From the NCBI RefSeq assembly GCF_907165205.1, contig NC_058196.1, positions 1,902,501-1,966,500 of the forward strand: a DNA stretch of 64,000 nucleotides, read 5' to 3'. This document shows, piece after piece, positions 1 to 15,100 of the stretch (its first letter is position 1; every line of letters begins with the position of its first letter). Both the position numbers and the translations under genes were made by a program. The notes under the pieces were generated by a model. That model was not told the origin of the DNA. It saw only the letters and a program-made list of their open reading frames with translations, and ran no database searches. The stretch is from Coccinella septempunctata (lineage: Eukaryota; Arthropoda; Insecta; Coleoptera; Coccinellidae).

Positions 1-3000
1 ATATGGGACATGTAAATAGGAGCGGGTAAACGGCGGTAGTAGAATTCACTCACTTAATATGGGACATGTAAATAGGAGCGGGTAAACGGCGGTAGTAGAA
101 TTCACTCACTTAATATGGGACATGTAAATAGGAGCGGGTAAACGGCGGTAGTAGAATTCACTCACTTAATATGGGACATGTAAATAGGAGCGGGTAAACG
201 GCGGTAGTAGAATTCACTCACTTAATATGGGACATGTAAATAGGAGCGGGTAAACGGCGGTAGTAGAATTCACTCACTTAATATGGGACATGTAAATAGG
301 AGCGGGTAAACGGCGGTAGTAGAATCCACTCACTTAATATGGGACATGTAAATAGGAGCGGGTAAACGGCGGTAGTAGAATTCACTCACTTAATATGGGA
401 CATGTAAATAGGAGCGGGTAAACGGCGGTAGTAGAATTCACTCACTTAATATGGGACATGTAAATAGGAGCGGGTAAACGGCGGTAGTAGAATTCACTCA
501 CTTAATATGGGACATGTAAATAGGAGCGGGTAAACGGCGGTAGTAGAATTCACTCACTTAATATGGGACATGTAAATAGGAGCGGGTAAACGGCGGTAGT
601 AGAATTCACTCACTTAATATCGGACATGTGAATAGGGTCGGGTAAACGGCGGTAGTAGAATTCACTCACTTAATATCGGACATGTGAATAGGGTCGGGTA
701 AACGGCGGTAGTAGAATTCACTCACTTAATATCGGACATGTGAATAGGGTCGGGTAAACGGCGGTAGTAGAATTCACTCACTAAATATGGGACATGTAAA
801 TAGGAGCGGGTAAACGGCGGTAGTAGAATTCACTCACTAAATATGGGACATGTAAATAGGAGCGGGTAAACGGCGGTAGAAGAATTCACTCACTAAATAT
901 GGGACATGTAAATAGGAGCGGGTAAACGGCGGTAGTAGAATTCACTCACTTAATATGGGACATGTAAATAGGAGCGGGTAAACGGCGGTAGTAGAATTCA
1001 CTCACTTAATATGGGACATGTAAATAGGAGCGGGTAAACGGCGGTAGTAGAATTCACTCACTTAATATGGGACATGTAAATAGGAGCGGGTAAACGGCGG
1101 CAGTAGAATTCACTCACTTAATATAGGACATGTAAATAGGAGCGGGTAAACGGCGGTAGTAGAATTCACTCACTTAATATAGGCGATGTAAATAGGAGCG
1201 GGTAAACGGCGGTAGTAGAATTCACTCACTTAATATAGGCGATGTAAAAAGGAGCGGGTAAACGGCGGTAGTAGAATTCACTCACTTAATATAGGCGATG
1301 TAAATAGGAGCGGGTAAACGGCGGTAGTAGAATTCACTCACTTAATATGGGACATGTAAATAGGAGCGGGTAAACGGCGGTAGTAGAATTCACTCACTTA
1401 ATATAGGACATGTAAATAGGAGCGGGTAAACGGCGGTAGTAGAATTCACTCACTTAATATGGGACATGTAAATAGGAGCGGGTAAACGGCGGTAGTAGAA
1501 TTCACTCACTTAATATAGGACATGTAAATAGGAGCGGGTAAACGGCGGTAGTAGAATTCACTCACTTAATATAGGACATGTAAATAGGAGCGGGTAAACG
1601 GCGGTAGTAGAATTCACTCACTTAATATGGGACATGTAAATAGGAGCGGGTAAACGGCGGTAGTAGAATTCACTCACTTAATATAGGACATGTAAATAGC
1701 AGCGGGTAAACGGTAGTAGAATCCACTCACTTAATATAGGCGATGTAAATAGGAGCGGGTAAACGGCGGTAGTAGAATTCACTCACTTAATATGGGACAT
1801 GTAAATAGGAGCGGGTAAACGGCGGTAGTAGAATTCACTAACTTAATATGGGACATGTAAATAGGAGCGGGTAAACGGCGGTAGTAGAATTCACTCACTT
1901 AATATGGGACATGTAAATAGGAGCGGGTAAACGGCGGTAGTAGAATTCACTCACTTAATATGGGACATGTAAATAGGAGCGGGTAAACGGCGGTAGTAGA
2001 ATTCACTCACTAAATATGGGACATGTAAATAGGAGCGGGTAAACGGCGGTAGAAGAATTCACTCACTAAATATGGGACATGTAAATAGGAGCGGGTAAAC
2101 GGCGGTAGTAGAATTCACTCACTTAATATTGGACATGTAAATAGGAGCGGGTAAACGGCGGCAGTAGAATTCACTCACTTAATATAGGACATGTAAATAG
2201 GAGCGGGTAAACGGTGGTAGTAGAATTCACTCACTTAATATAGGCGATGTAAATAGGAGCGGGTAAACGGCGGTAGTAGAATTCACTCACTTAATATAGG
2301 CGATGTAAATAGGAGCGGGTAAACGGCGGTAGTAGAATTCACTCACTTAATATAGGCGATGTAAAAAGGAGCGGGTAAACGGCGGTAGTAGAATTCACTC
2401 ACTTAATATAGGCGATGTAAATAGGAGCGGGTAAACGGCGGTAGTAGAATTCACTCACTGAATATAGGACATGTAGATACGAGCGGGTAAACGGCGGTAG
2501 AAGAATTCACTCACTTAATATGGGACATGTAAATAGGAGCGGGTAAACGGCGGTAGTAGAATTCACTCACTTAATATAGGACATGTAAATAGCAGCGGGT
2601 AAACGGCGGTAGTAGAATTCACTCACTTAATATAGGACATGTAAATAGGAGCGGGTAAACGGCGGTAGTAGAATTCACTCACTTAATATAGGACATGTAA
2701 ATAGGAGCGGGTAAACGGCGGTAGTAGAATTCACTCACTTAATATGGGACATGTAAATAGGAGCGGGTAAACGGCGGTAGTAGAATTCACTCACTTAATA
2801 TGGGACATGTAAATGGGAGCGGGTAAACGGCGGTAGTAGAATCCACTCACTTAATATAGGACATGTAAATAGCAGCGGGTAAACGGCGGTAGTAGAATCC
2901 ACTCACTTAATATAGGACATGTAAATAGGAGCGGGTAAACGGCGGTAGTAGAATTCACTCACTTAATATAGGACATGTAAATACGAGCGGGTAAACGGCG

Positions 3001-6000
3001 GTAGTAGAATTCACTCACTTAATATAGGCGATGTAAATAGGAGCGGGTAAACGGCGGTAGTAGAATTCACTCACTTAATATAGGACATGTAAATACGAGC
3101 GGGTAAACGGCGGTAGTAGAATTCACTCACTTAATATTGGACATGTAAATAGGAGCGGGTAAACGGCGGTAGTAGAATCCTTTCACTTAATATGGGACAT
3201 GTAAATAGGAGCGGGTAAACGGCGGTAGTAGAATTCGTTCACTGAATATAGGACATGTAGATACGAGCGGGTAAACGGCGGTAGAAGAATTCACTCACTT
3301 AATATGGGACATGTAAATAGGAGCGGGTAAACGGCGGTAGTAGAATTCACTCACTTAATATAGGACATGTAAATAGGAGCGGGGGTAAACGGCGGTAGTA
3401 GAATTCACTCACTTAATATGGGACATGTAAATAGGAGCGGGTAAACGGCGGTAGTAGAATTCACTCACTCAATATGGGACATGTAAATAGGAGCGGGTAA
3501 ACGGCGGTAGTAGAATTCACTCACTTAATATAGGACATGTAAATAGCAGCGGGTAAACGGTAGTAGAATCCACTCACTTAATATAGGCGATGTAAATAGG
3601 AGCGGGTAAACGGCGGTAGTAGAATTCACTCACTTAATATAGGCGATGTAAATAGGAGCGGGTAAACGGCGGTAGTAGAATTAACTCACTTAATATAGGC
3701 GATGTAAATAGGAGCGGGATATAGGACATGTAAATACGAGCGGGTAAACGGCGGTAGTAGAATTCACTCACTTAATATAGGCGATGTAAGTAGGAGCGGG
3801 TAAACGGCGGTAGTAGAATTCACTCACTTAATATAGGACATGTAAATACGAGCGGGTAAACGGCGGTAGTAGAATTCACTCACTTAATATTGGACATGTA
3901 AATAGGAGCGGGTAAACGGCGGTAGTAGAATCCATTCACTTAATATGGGACATGTAAATAGGAGCGGGTAAACGGCGGTAGTAGAATTCACTCACTTAAT
4001 ATGGGACATGTAAATACGAGCGGGTAAACGGCGGTAGTAGAATTCACTCACTTAATATGGGACATGTAAATAGGAGCGGGTAAACGGCGGTAGTAGAATT
4101 CACTCACTTAATATGGGACATGTAAATAGGAGCGGGTAAACGGCGGTAGCAGAATTCACTCACTTAATATAGGACATGTAAATAGCAGCGGGTAAACGGT
4201 AGTAGAATCCACTCACTTAATATAGGCGATGTAAATAGGATCGGGTAAACGGCGGTAGTAGAATCCATTCACTTAATATGGGACATGTAAATAGGAGCGG
4301 GTAAACGGCGGTAGTAGAATTCACTCACTGAATATAGGACATGTAGATACGAGCGGGTAAACGGCGGTAGAAGAATTCACTCACTTAATATGGGACATGT
4401 AAATAGGAGCGGGTAAACGGCGGTAGTAGAATTCACTCACTTAATATAGGACATGTAAATAGGAGCGGGTAAACGGCGGTAGTAGAATTCACTCACTTAA
4501 TATAGGACATGTAAATAGGAGCGGGTAAACGGCGGTAGTAGAATTCACTCACTTAATATGGGACATGTAAATAGGAGCGGGTAAACGGCGGTAGTAGAAT
4601 TCACTCACTTAATATGGGACATGTAAATAGGAGCGGGTAAACGGCGGTAGTAGAATTCACTCACTTAATATAGGACATGTAAATAGCAGCGGGTAAACGG
4701 TAGTAGAATCCACTCACTTAATATAGGCGATGTAAATAGGAGCGGGTAAACGGCGGTAGTAGAATTCACTCACTTAATATAGGACATGTAAATACGAGCG
4801 GGTAAACGGCGGTAGTAGAATTCACTCACTTAATATAGGACATGTAAATAGGAGCGGGTAAACGGCGGTAGTAGAATTCACTCACTTAATATGGGACATG
4901 TAAATAGGAGCGGGTAAACGGCGGTAGTAGAATTCACTCACTTAATATGGGACATGTAAATAGGAGCGGGTAAACGGCGGTAGTAGAATTCACTCACTTA
5001 ATATGGGACATGTAAATAGGAGCGGGTAAACGGCGGTAGTAGAATTCACTCACTTAATATGGGACATGTAAATAGGAGCGGGTAAACGGCGGTAGTAGAA
5101 TTCACTCACTTAATATAGGCGATGTAAATAGGAGCGGGTAAACGGCGGTAGTAGAATTAACTCACTTTATATAGGCGATGTAAATAGGAGCGGGATATAG
5201 GACATGTAAATACGAGCGGGTAAACGGCGGTAGTAGAATTCACTCACTTAATATAGGCGATGTAAGTAGGAGCGGGTAAACGGCGGTAGTAGAATTCACT
5301 CACTTAATATAGGACATGTAAATACGAGCGGGTAAACGGCGGTAGTAGAATTCACTCACTTAATATTGGACATGTAAATAGGAGCGGGTAAACGGCGGTA
5401 GTAGAATCCATTCACTTAATATGGGACATGTAAATAGGAGCGGGTAAACGGCGGTAGTAGAATTCACTCACTTAATATGGGACATGTAAATACGAGCGGG
5501 TAAACGGCGGTAGTAGAATTCACTCACTTAATATGGGACATGTAAATAGGAGCGGGTAAACGGCGGTAGTAGAATTCACTCACTTAATATAGGACATGTA
5601 AATAGCAGCGGGTAAACGGTAGTAGAATCCACTCACTTAATATAGGCGATGTAAATACGAGCGGGTAAACGGCGGTAGTAGAATTCACTCACTTAATATA
5701 GGACATGTAAATAGGAGCGGGTAAACGGCGGTAGTAGAATTCACTCACTTAATATAGGACATGTAAATAGGAGCGGGTAAACGGCGGTAGTAGAATTCAC
5801 TCACTTAATATAGGCGATGTAAATAGGAGCGGGTAAACGGCGGTAGTAGAATTCACTCACTTAATATGGGACATGTAAATAGGAGCGGGTAAACGGCGGT
5901 AGTAGAATTCACTCACTTAATATGGGACATGTAAATAGGAGCGGGTAAACGGCGGTAGTAGAATTCACTCACTTAATATGGGACATGTAAATAGGAGCGG

Positions 6001-8907
6001 GTAAACGGCGGTAGTAGAATTCACTCACTTAATATGGGACATGTAAATAGGAGCGGGTAAACGGCGGTAGTAGAATTCACTCACTTAATATAGGACATGT
6101 GAATAGGGTCGGGTAAACGGCGGTAGTAGAATTCACTCACTAAATATGGGACATGTAAATAGGAGCGGGTAAACGGCGGTAGAAGAATTCACTCACTAAA
6201 TATGGGACATGTAAATAGGAGCGGGTAAACGGCGGTAGTAGAATTCACTCACTTAATATGGGACATGTAAATAGGAGCGGGTAAACGGCGGTAGTAGAAT
6301 TCACTCACTTAATATGGGACATGTAAATAGGAGCGGGTAAACGGTAGTAGAATCCACTCACTTAATATAGGCGATGTAAATAGGAGCGGGTAAACGGCGG
6401 TAGTAGAATTCACTCACTTAATATAGGACATGTAAATACGAGCGAGTAAACGGCGGTAGTAGAATTAACTCACTTTATATAGGCGATGTAAATAGGAGCA
6501 GGATATAGGACATGTAAATACGAGCGGGTAAACGGCGGTAGTAGAATTCACTCACTTAATATAGGACATGTGAATAGGGTCGGGTAAACAGCGGTAGTAG
6601 AATTCACTCACTAAATATGGGACATGTAAATAGGAGCGGGTAAACGGCGGTAGAAGAATTCACTCACTAAATATGGGACATGTAAATAGGAGCGGGTAAA
6701 CGGCGGTAGTAGAATTCACTCACTTAATATGGGACATGTAAATAGGAGCGGGTAAACGGCGGTAGTAGAATTCACTCACTTAATATAGGACATGTAAATA
6801 GCAGCGGGTAAACGGTAGTAGAATCCACTCACTTAATATAGGCGATGTAAATAGGAGCGGGTAAACGGCGGTAGTAGAATTCACTCACTTAATATAGGAC
6901 ATGTAAATACGAGCGAGTAAACGGCGGTAGTAGAATTCACTCACTTAATATAGGACATGTAAATACGAGCGGGTAAACGGCGGTAGTAGAATTCACTCAC
7001 TTAATATAGGCGATGTAAATAGGAGCGGGTAAACGGCGGTAGTAGAATTCACTCACTTAATATAGGCGATGTAAATAGGAGCGGGTAAACGGCGGTAGTA
7101 GAATTAACTCACTTCATATAGGCGATGTAAATAGGAGCGGGATATAGGACATGTAAATACGAGCGGGTAAACGGCGGTAGTAGAATTCACTCACTTAATA
7201 TAGGACATGTAAATACGAGCGGGTAAACGGCGGTAGTAGAATTCACTCACTTAATATGGGACATGTAAATACGAGCGGGTAAACGGCGGTAGTAGAATTC
7301 ACTCACTTAATATGGGACATGTAAATAGGAGCGGGTAAACGGCGGTAGTAGAATTCACTCACTTAATATAGGACATGTAAATAGCAGCGGGTAAACGGTA
7401 GTAGAATCCACTCACTTAATATAGGCGATGTAAATACGAGCGGGTGAACGGCGGTAGTAGAATTCACTCACTTAATATAGGACATGTAAATACGAGCGGG
7501 TAAACGGCGGTAGTAGAATTCACTCACTTAATATAGGCGATGTAAATAGGAGCGGGTAAACGGCGGTAGTAGAATTCACTCACTTAATATAGGACATGTA
7601 AATACGAGCGGGTAAACGGCGGTAGTAGAATTCACTCACTTAATATTGGACATGTAAATAGGAGCGGGTAAACGGCGGTAGTAGAATCCATTCTTTTAAT
7701 ATGGGACATGTAAATAGGAGCGGGTAAACGGCGGTAGTAGAATTCACTCACTTAATATGGGACATGTAAATACGAGCGGGTAAACGGCGGTACTAGAATT
7801 CACTCACTTAATATGGGACATGTAAATAGGAGCGGGTAAACGGCGGTAGTAGAATTCACTCACTTAATATAGGACATGTAAATAGCAGCGGGTAAACGGT
7901 AGTAGAATCCACTCACTTAATATAGGCGATGTAAATACGAGCGGGTAAACGGCGGTAGTAGAATTCACTCACTTAATATGGGACATGTAAATAGGAGCGG
8001 GTAAACGGCGGTAGTAGAATCCATTCACTTAATATGGGACATGTAAATAGGAGCGGGTAAACGGCGGTAGTAGAATTCACTCACCTAATATGGGACATGT
8101 AAATAGGAGCGGGTAAACGGCGGTAAAAGAATCAATTCACTTAATATGGGACATGTAAATAGGAGCGGGTAAACGGCGGTAGTAGAATTCACTCACTTAA
8201 TATGGGACATGTAAATAGGAGCGGGTAAACGGCGGTAGTAGAATCCATTCACTTAATATGGGACATGTAAATAGGAGCGGGTAAACGGCGGTAGTAGAAT
8301 TCACTCACCTAATATGGGACATGTAAATAGGAGCGGGTAAACGGCGGTAAAAGAATCAATTCACTTAATATGGGACATGTAAATAGGAGCGGGTAAACGG
8401 CGGTAGTAGAATTCACTCACTTAATATAGGACATGTAAATAGGAGCGGGTAAACGGCTGTAGTAGAATTCACTCACTTAATATGGGACATGTAAATAGGA
8501 GCGGGTAAACGGCGGTAGTAGAATTCACTCACTTAATATGGGACATGTAAATAGGAGCGGGTAAACGGCGGTAGTAGAATTCACTCACTTAATATAAGAC
8601 ATGTAAATAGCAGCGGGTAAACGGTAGTAGAATCCACTCACTTAATATAGGCGATGTAAATAGGAGCGGGTAAACGGCGGTAGTAGAATTCACTCACTTA
8701 ATATAGGACATGTAAATACGAGCGGGTAAACGGCGGTAGTAGAATTCACTCACTTAATATAGGACATGTAAATACGAGCAGGTAAACGGCGGTAGTAGAA
8801 TTCACTCACTTAATATAGGACATGTAAATAGGAGCAGGTAAACGGCGTTAGTAGAATTCACTCACTTAATATAGGCGATGTAAATAGGAGCGGGTAAACG
8901 GCGGTAG
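1..8907 (+). repeat. Higher-order block A, first copy of 22.7-kb-spaced duplication
   Basis: The order of variant monomers here is repeated at 22,759-31,609. Matched landmarks: three CGGACATGTGAATAGGG monomers starting at 621 (copy at 23,379, offset 22,758); the GGGGGTAAAC length variant at 3,381 (26,083, offset 22,702); the truncated 26-bp monomer at 5,169 (27,871); GCAGGATATAG at 6,498 (29,200); CATTCTTTTAATATG near 7,689 (30,391); AACGGCGTTAG at 8,841 (31,543). The offset drops by exactly one monomer between about 1,400 and 1,700, because copy B has one monomer fewer there. The left edge lies outside the window, so the duplication is at least 8.9 kb. Confidence 0.92.
3693..3718 (+). repeat. 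26-bp truncated monomer (junction marker)
   Basis: A monomer stops after ATATAGGCG...GAGCGGG (26 bp) and the next starts directly with ATATAGGACATG, so the last 30 bp, including the EcoRI site, are missing. The same junction occurs at 5,169, 6,477, 7,116, 10,879, 19,049, 26,395, 27,871, 29,179, 29,818, 35,705, 37,573, 43,292, 45,664, 48,873, 52,530 and 61,832. It is preceded at each site by GAATTAACTCACTT or a one-base variant of it and followed by a CGAGC monomer, so all 17 are likely copies of one deletion event. They make the best single marker of higher-order units. Confidence 0.93.
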
Positions 8908-9590
8908 TAGAATTCACTCACTTAATATGGGACATGTGAATATGAGCGGGTAAACGGCGGTAGTAGAATTCACTCACTTAATATAGGACATGTAAATAGC
9001 AGCGGGTAAACGGTAGTAGAATCCACTCACTTAATATAGGCGATGTAAATAGGAGCGGGTAAACGGCGGTAGTAGAATTCACTCACTTAATATGGGACAT
9101 GTAAATAGGAGCTGGTAAACGGCGGTAGTAGAATTCACTCACTTAATATGGGACATGTAAATAGGAGCGGGTAAACGGCGGTAGTAGAATTCACTCACTT
9201 AATATGGGACATGTAAATAGGAGCGGGTAAACGGCGGTAGTAGAATTCACTCACTTAATATAGGACATGTGAATAGGGTCGGGTAAACGGCGGTAGAAGA
9301 ATTCACTCACTTAATATGGGACATGTAAATAGGAGCTGGTAAACGGCGGTAGTAGAATTCACTCACTTAATATGGGACATGTAAATAGGAGCGGGTAAAC
9401 GGCGGTAGTAGAATTCACTCACTTAATATGGGACATGTAAATAGGAGCGGGTAAACGGCGGTAGTAGAATTCACTCACTTAATATGGGACATGTAAATAG
9501 GAGCGGGTAAACGGCGGTAGTAGAATTCACTCACTTAATATGGGACATGTAAATAGGAGCGGGTAAACGGCGGTAGTAGAATTCACTCAC

Positions 9591-12190
9591 TAAATATGGG
9601 ACATGTAAATAGGAGCGGGTAAACGGCGGTAGAAGAATTCACTCACTAAATATGGGACATGTAAATAGGAGCGGGTAAACGGCGGTAGAAGAATTCACTC
9701 ACTAAATATGGGACATGTAAATAGGAGCGGGTAAACGGCGGTAGTAGAATTCACTCACTTAATATGGGACATGTAAATAGGAGCGGGTAAACGGCGGTAG
9801 TAGAATTCACTCACTTAATATGGGACATGTAAATAGGAGCGGGTAAACGGCGGTAGTAGAATTCACTCACTTAATATGGGACATGTAAATAGGAGCGCGT
9901 AAACGGCGGCAGTAGAATTCACTCAGTTAATATAGGACATGTAAATAGGAGCGGGTAAACGGCGGTAGTAGAATTCACTCACTTAATATAGGACATGTAA
10001 ATAGGAGCGGGTAAACGGCGGTAGTAGAATTCACTCACTTAATATAGGACATGTAAATAGGAGCGGGTAAACGACGGTAGTAGAATTCACTCACTTAATA
10101 TAGGACATGTAAATAGGAGCGTGTAAACGGTGGTAGTAGAATTTACTTACTTAATAAAGGCGATGTAAATAGGAGCGGGTAAACGGCGGTAGTAGAATTC
10201 ACTCACTTGATATAGGCGATGTAAAAAGGAGCGGGTAAACGGCGGTAGTAGAATTCACTCACTTAATATAGGACATGTAAATAGCAGCGGGTAAACGGCG
10301 GTAGTAGAATTCACTCACTTAATATAGGACATGTAAATAGGAGCGGGTAAACGGCGGTAGTAGAATTCACTCACTTAATATAGGACATGTAAATAGAAGC
10401 AGGTAAACGGCGGTAGTAGAATTCACTCACTTAATATGGGACATGTAAATAGGAGCGGGTAAACGGCGGTAGTAGAATTCACTCACTTAATATGGGACAT
10501 GTAAATAGGAGCGGGTAAACGGCGGTAGTAGAATTCACTCACTTAATATAGGACATGTAAATAGCAGCGGGTAAACGGTAGTAGAATCCACTCACTTAAT
10601 ATAGGCGATGTAAATAGGAGCGGGTAAACGGCGGTAGTAGAATTCACTCACTTAATATAGGACATGTAAATACGAGCGGGTAAACGGCGGTAGTAGAATT
10701 CACTCACTTAATATAGGACATGTAAATACGAGCGGGTAAACGGCGGTAGTAGAATTCACTCACTTAATATAGGACATGTAAATAGGAGCAGGTAAACGGC
10801 GGTAGTAGAATTCACTCACTTAATATAGGCGATGTAAATAGGAGCGGGTAAACGGCGGTAGTAGAATTAACTCACTTAATATAGGCGATGTAAATAGGAG
10901 CGGGATATAGGACATGTAAATACGAGCGGGTAAACGGCGGTAGTAGAATTCACTCACTCAATATAGGCGATGTAAATAGGAGCGGGTAAACGGCGGTAGT
11001 AGAATTCACTCACTTAATATAGGACATGTAAATACGAGCGGGTAAACGGCGGTAGTAGAATTCACTCACTTAATATTGGACATGTAAATAGGAGCGGGTA
11101 AACAGCGGTAGTAGAATCCATTCACTTAATATGGGACATGTAAATAGGAGCGGGTAAACGGCGGTAGTAGAATTCACTCACTTAATATGGGACATGTAAA
11201 TACGAGCGGGTAAACGGCGGTAGTAGAATTCACTCACTTAATATGGGACATGTAAATAGGAGCGGGTAAACGGCGGTAGTAGAATTCACTCACTTAATAT
11301 AGGACATGTAAATAGCAGCGGGTAAACGGTAGTAGAATCCACTCACTTAATATAGGCGATGTAAATACGAGCGGGTAAACGGCGGTAGTAGAATTCACTC
11401 ACTTAATATGGGACATGTAAATAGGAGCGGGTAAACGGCGGTAGTAGAATTCACTCACTTAATATGGGACATGTAAATAGGAGCGGGTAAACGGCGGTAG
11501 TAGAATTCACTCACCTAATATGGGACATGTAAATAGGAGCGGGTAAACGGCGGTAAAAGAATCAATTCACTTAATATGGGACATGTAAATAGGAGCGGGT
11601 AAACGGCGGTAGTAGAATTCACTCACTTAATATAGGACATGTAAATAGGAGCGGGTAAACGGCTGTAGTAGAATTCACTCACTTAATATGGGACATGTAA
11701 ATAGGAGCGGGTAAACGGCGGTAGTAGAATTCACTCACTTAATATAGGACATGTAAATAGGAGCGGGTAAACGGCGGTAGTAGAATTCACTCACTTAATA
11801 TGGGACATGTAAATAGGAGCGGGTAAACGGCGGTAGTAGAATTCACTCACTTAATATGGGACATGTAAATAGGAGCGGGTAAACGGCGGTAGTAGAATCC
11901 ACTCACTTAATATGGGACATGTAAATAGGAGCGGGTAAACGGCGGTAGTAGACTTCACTCACTTAATATAGGACATGTAAATAGGAGCGGGTAAACGGCG
12001 GTAGTAGAATTCACTCACTCAATATGAGACATGTAAATAGGAGCGGGTAAACGGCGGTAGTAGAATTCACTCACTTAATATAGGCGATGTAAATAGGAGC
12101 GGGTAAACGGCGGTAGTAGAATTCACTCACTTAATATAGGCGATATAAATAGGAGCGGGTAAACGGCGGTAGTAGAATTCACTCACTTAA
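9591..12190 (+). repeat. Higher-order block, first copy of 8.2-kb-spaced duplication
   Basis: Matches 17,873-20,360. Landmarks: the GTGTAAACGGTGG monomer followed by TTTAC and AATAAAGG at 10,121 (copy at 18,347, offset 8,226); the 26-bp truncated monomer at 10,879 (19,049, offset 8,170); GGCTGTAG at about 11,661 (19,831, offset 8,170). The 56-bp shift comes from one extra CGAGCGGG monomer near 10.7 kb in this copy. The two copies differ at scattered single bases, for example CTTGATATAGG at 10,206 and AGAAGCAGG at about 10,395. Homology fades before 9,591 and after about 12,190. Confidence 0.82.
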
Positions 12191-15100
12191 TATGGGACAT
12201 GTGAATAGGAGCGGGTAAACGGCGATAGTAGAATTCACTCACTTAATATAGGACATGTAAATAGGAGCGGGTAAACGGCGGTAGTAGAATCCACTCACTT
12301 AATATAGGACATGTAAATAGGAGCGGGTAAACGGCGGTAGTAGAATTCACTCACTCAATATGAGACATGTAAATAGGAGCGGGTAAACGGTAGTAGAATC
12401 CACTCACTTAATATAGGCGATGTAAATAGGAGCGGGTAAACGGCGGTAGTAGAATTCACTCACCTAATATGGGACATGTAAATAGGAGCGGGTAAACGGC
12501 GGTAAAAGAATCAATTCACTTAATATGGGACATGTAAATAGGAGCGGGTAAACGGCGGTAGTAGAATTCACTCACTCAATATGAGACATGTAAATAGGAG
12601 CGGGTAAACGGCGGTAGTAGAATTCACTCACTTAATATAGGACATGTAAATACGAGCGGGTAAACGGCGGTAGTAGAATTCACTCACTTAATATAGGCGA
12701 TGTAAATAGGAGCGGGTAAACGGCGGTAGTAGAATTCACTCACTTAATATAGGCGATGTAAATAGGAGCGGGTAAACGTCGGTAGTTGAATTCACTCACT
12801 TAATATGGGACATGTAAATACGAGCGGGTAAACGGCGGTAGTAGAATTCACTCACTTAATATGGGACATGTAAATAGGAGCGGGTAAACGGCGGTAGTAG
12901 AATTCACTCACTTAATATAGGACATGTAAATAGCAGCGGGTAAACGGTAGTAGAATCCACTCACTTAATATAGGCGATGTAAATAGGAGCGGGTAAACGG
13001 CGGTAGTAGAATTCACTCACCTAATATGGGACATGTAAATAGGAGCGGGTAAACGGCGGTAAAAGAATCAATTCACTTAATATGGGACATGTAAATAGGA
13101 GCGGGTAAACGGCGGTAGTAGAATTCACTCACTTAATATAGGACATGTAAATAGGAGCGGGTAAACGGCTGTAGTAGAATTCACTCACTTAATATGGGAC
13201 ATGTAAATAGGAGCGGGTAAACGGCGGTAGTAGAATTCACTCACTTAATATAGGACATGTAAATAGGAGCGGGTAAACGGCGGTAGTAGAATTCACTCAC
13301 TTAATATGGGACATGTAAATAGGAGCGGGTAAACGGCGGTAGTAGAATTCACTCACTTAATATGGGACATGTAAATAGGAGCGGGTAAACGGCGGTAGTA
13401 GAATCCACTCACTTAATATGGGACATGTAAATAGGAGCGGGTAAACGGCGGTAGTAGACTTCACTCACTTAATATAGGACATGTAAATAGGAGCGGGTAA
13501 ACGGCGGTAGTAGAATTCACTCACTCAATATGAGACATGTAAATAGGAGCGGGTAAACGGCGGTAGTAGAATTCACTCACTTAATATAGGCGATGTAAAT
13601 AGGAGCGGGTAAACGGCGGTAGTAGAATTCACTCACTTAATATAGGCGATATAAATAGGAGCGGGTAAACGGCGGTAGTAGAATTCACTCACTTAATATA
13701 GGCGATATAAATAGGAGCGGGTAAACGGCGGTAGTAGAATTCACTCACTTAATATGGGACATGTGAATAGGAGCGGGTAAACGGCGGTAGTAGAATCCAC
13801 TCACTTAATATAGGACATGTAAATAGGAGCGGGTAAACGGCGGTAGTAGAATTCACTCACTCAATATGAGACATGTAAATAGGAGCGGGTAAACGGCGGT
13901 AGTAGAATTCACTCACTTAATATAGGCGATGTAAATAGGAGCGGGTAAACGGCGGTAGTAGAATTCACTCACTTAATATAGGCGATGTAAATAGGAGCGG
14001 GTAAACGTCGGTAGTTGAATTCACTCACTTAATATGGGACATGTAAATACGAGCGGGTAAACGGCGGTAGTAGAATTCACTCACTTAATATGGGACATGT
14101 AAATAGGAGCGGGTAAACGGCGGTAGTAGAATTCACTCACTTAATATAGGACATGTAAATAGCAGCGGGTAAACGGTAGTAGAATCCACTCACTTAATAT
14201 AGGCGATGTAAATACGAGCGGGTAAACGGCGGTAGTAGAATTCACTCACTTAATATGGGACATGTAAATAGGAGCGGGTAAACGGCGGTAGTAGAATTCA
14301 CTCACTTAATATGGGACATGTAAATAGGAGCGGGTAAACGGCGGTAGTAGAATCCATTCACTTAATATGGGACATGTAAATAGGAGCGCGTAAACGGCGG
14401 TAGTAGAATTCACTCACCTAATATGGGACATGTAAATAGGAGCGGGTAAACGGCGGTAAAAGAATCAATTCACTTAATATGGGACATGTAAATAGGAGCG
14501 GGTAAACGGCGGTAGTAGACTTCACTCACTTAATATAGGACATGTAAATAGGAGCGGGTAAACGGCGAAGAATTCACTCACCTAATATGGGACATGTAAA
14601 TAGGAGCGGGTAAACGGCGGTAAAAGAATCAATTCACTTAATATGGGACATGTAAATAGGAGCGGGTAAACGGCGGTAGTAGAATTCACTCACTTAATAT
14701 GGGACATGTGAATAGGAGCGGGTAAACGGCGATAGTAGAATTCACTCACTTAATATAGGACATGTAAATAGGAGCGGGTAAACGGCGGTAGTAGAATCCA
14801 CTCACTTAATATAGGACATGTAAATAGGAGCGGGTAAACGGCGGTAGTAGAATTCACTCACTCAATATGAGACATGTAAATAGGAGCGGGTAAACGGCGG
14901 TAGTAGAATTCACTCACTTAATATAGGCGATGTAAATAGGAGCGGGTAAACGGCGGTAGTAGAATTCACTCACTTAATATAGGCGATGTAAATAGGAGCG
15001 GGTAAACGTCGGTAGTTGAATTCACTCACTTAATATGGGACATGTAAATACGAGCGGGTAAACGGCGGTAGTAGAATTCACTCACTTAATATGGGACATG

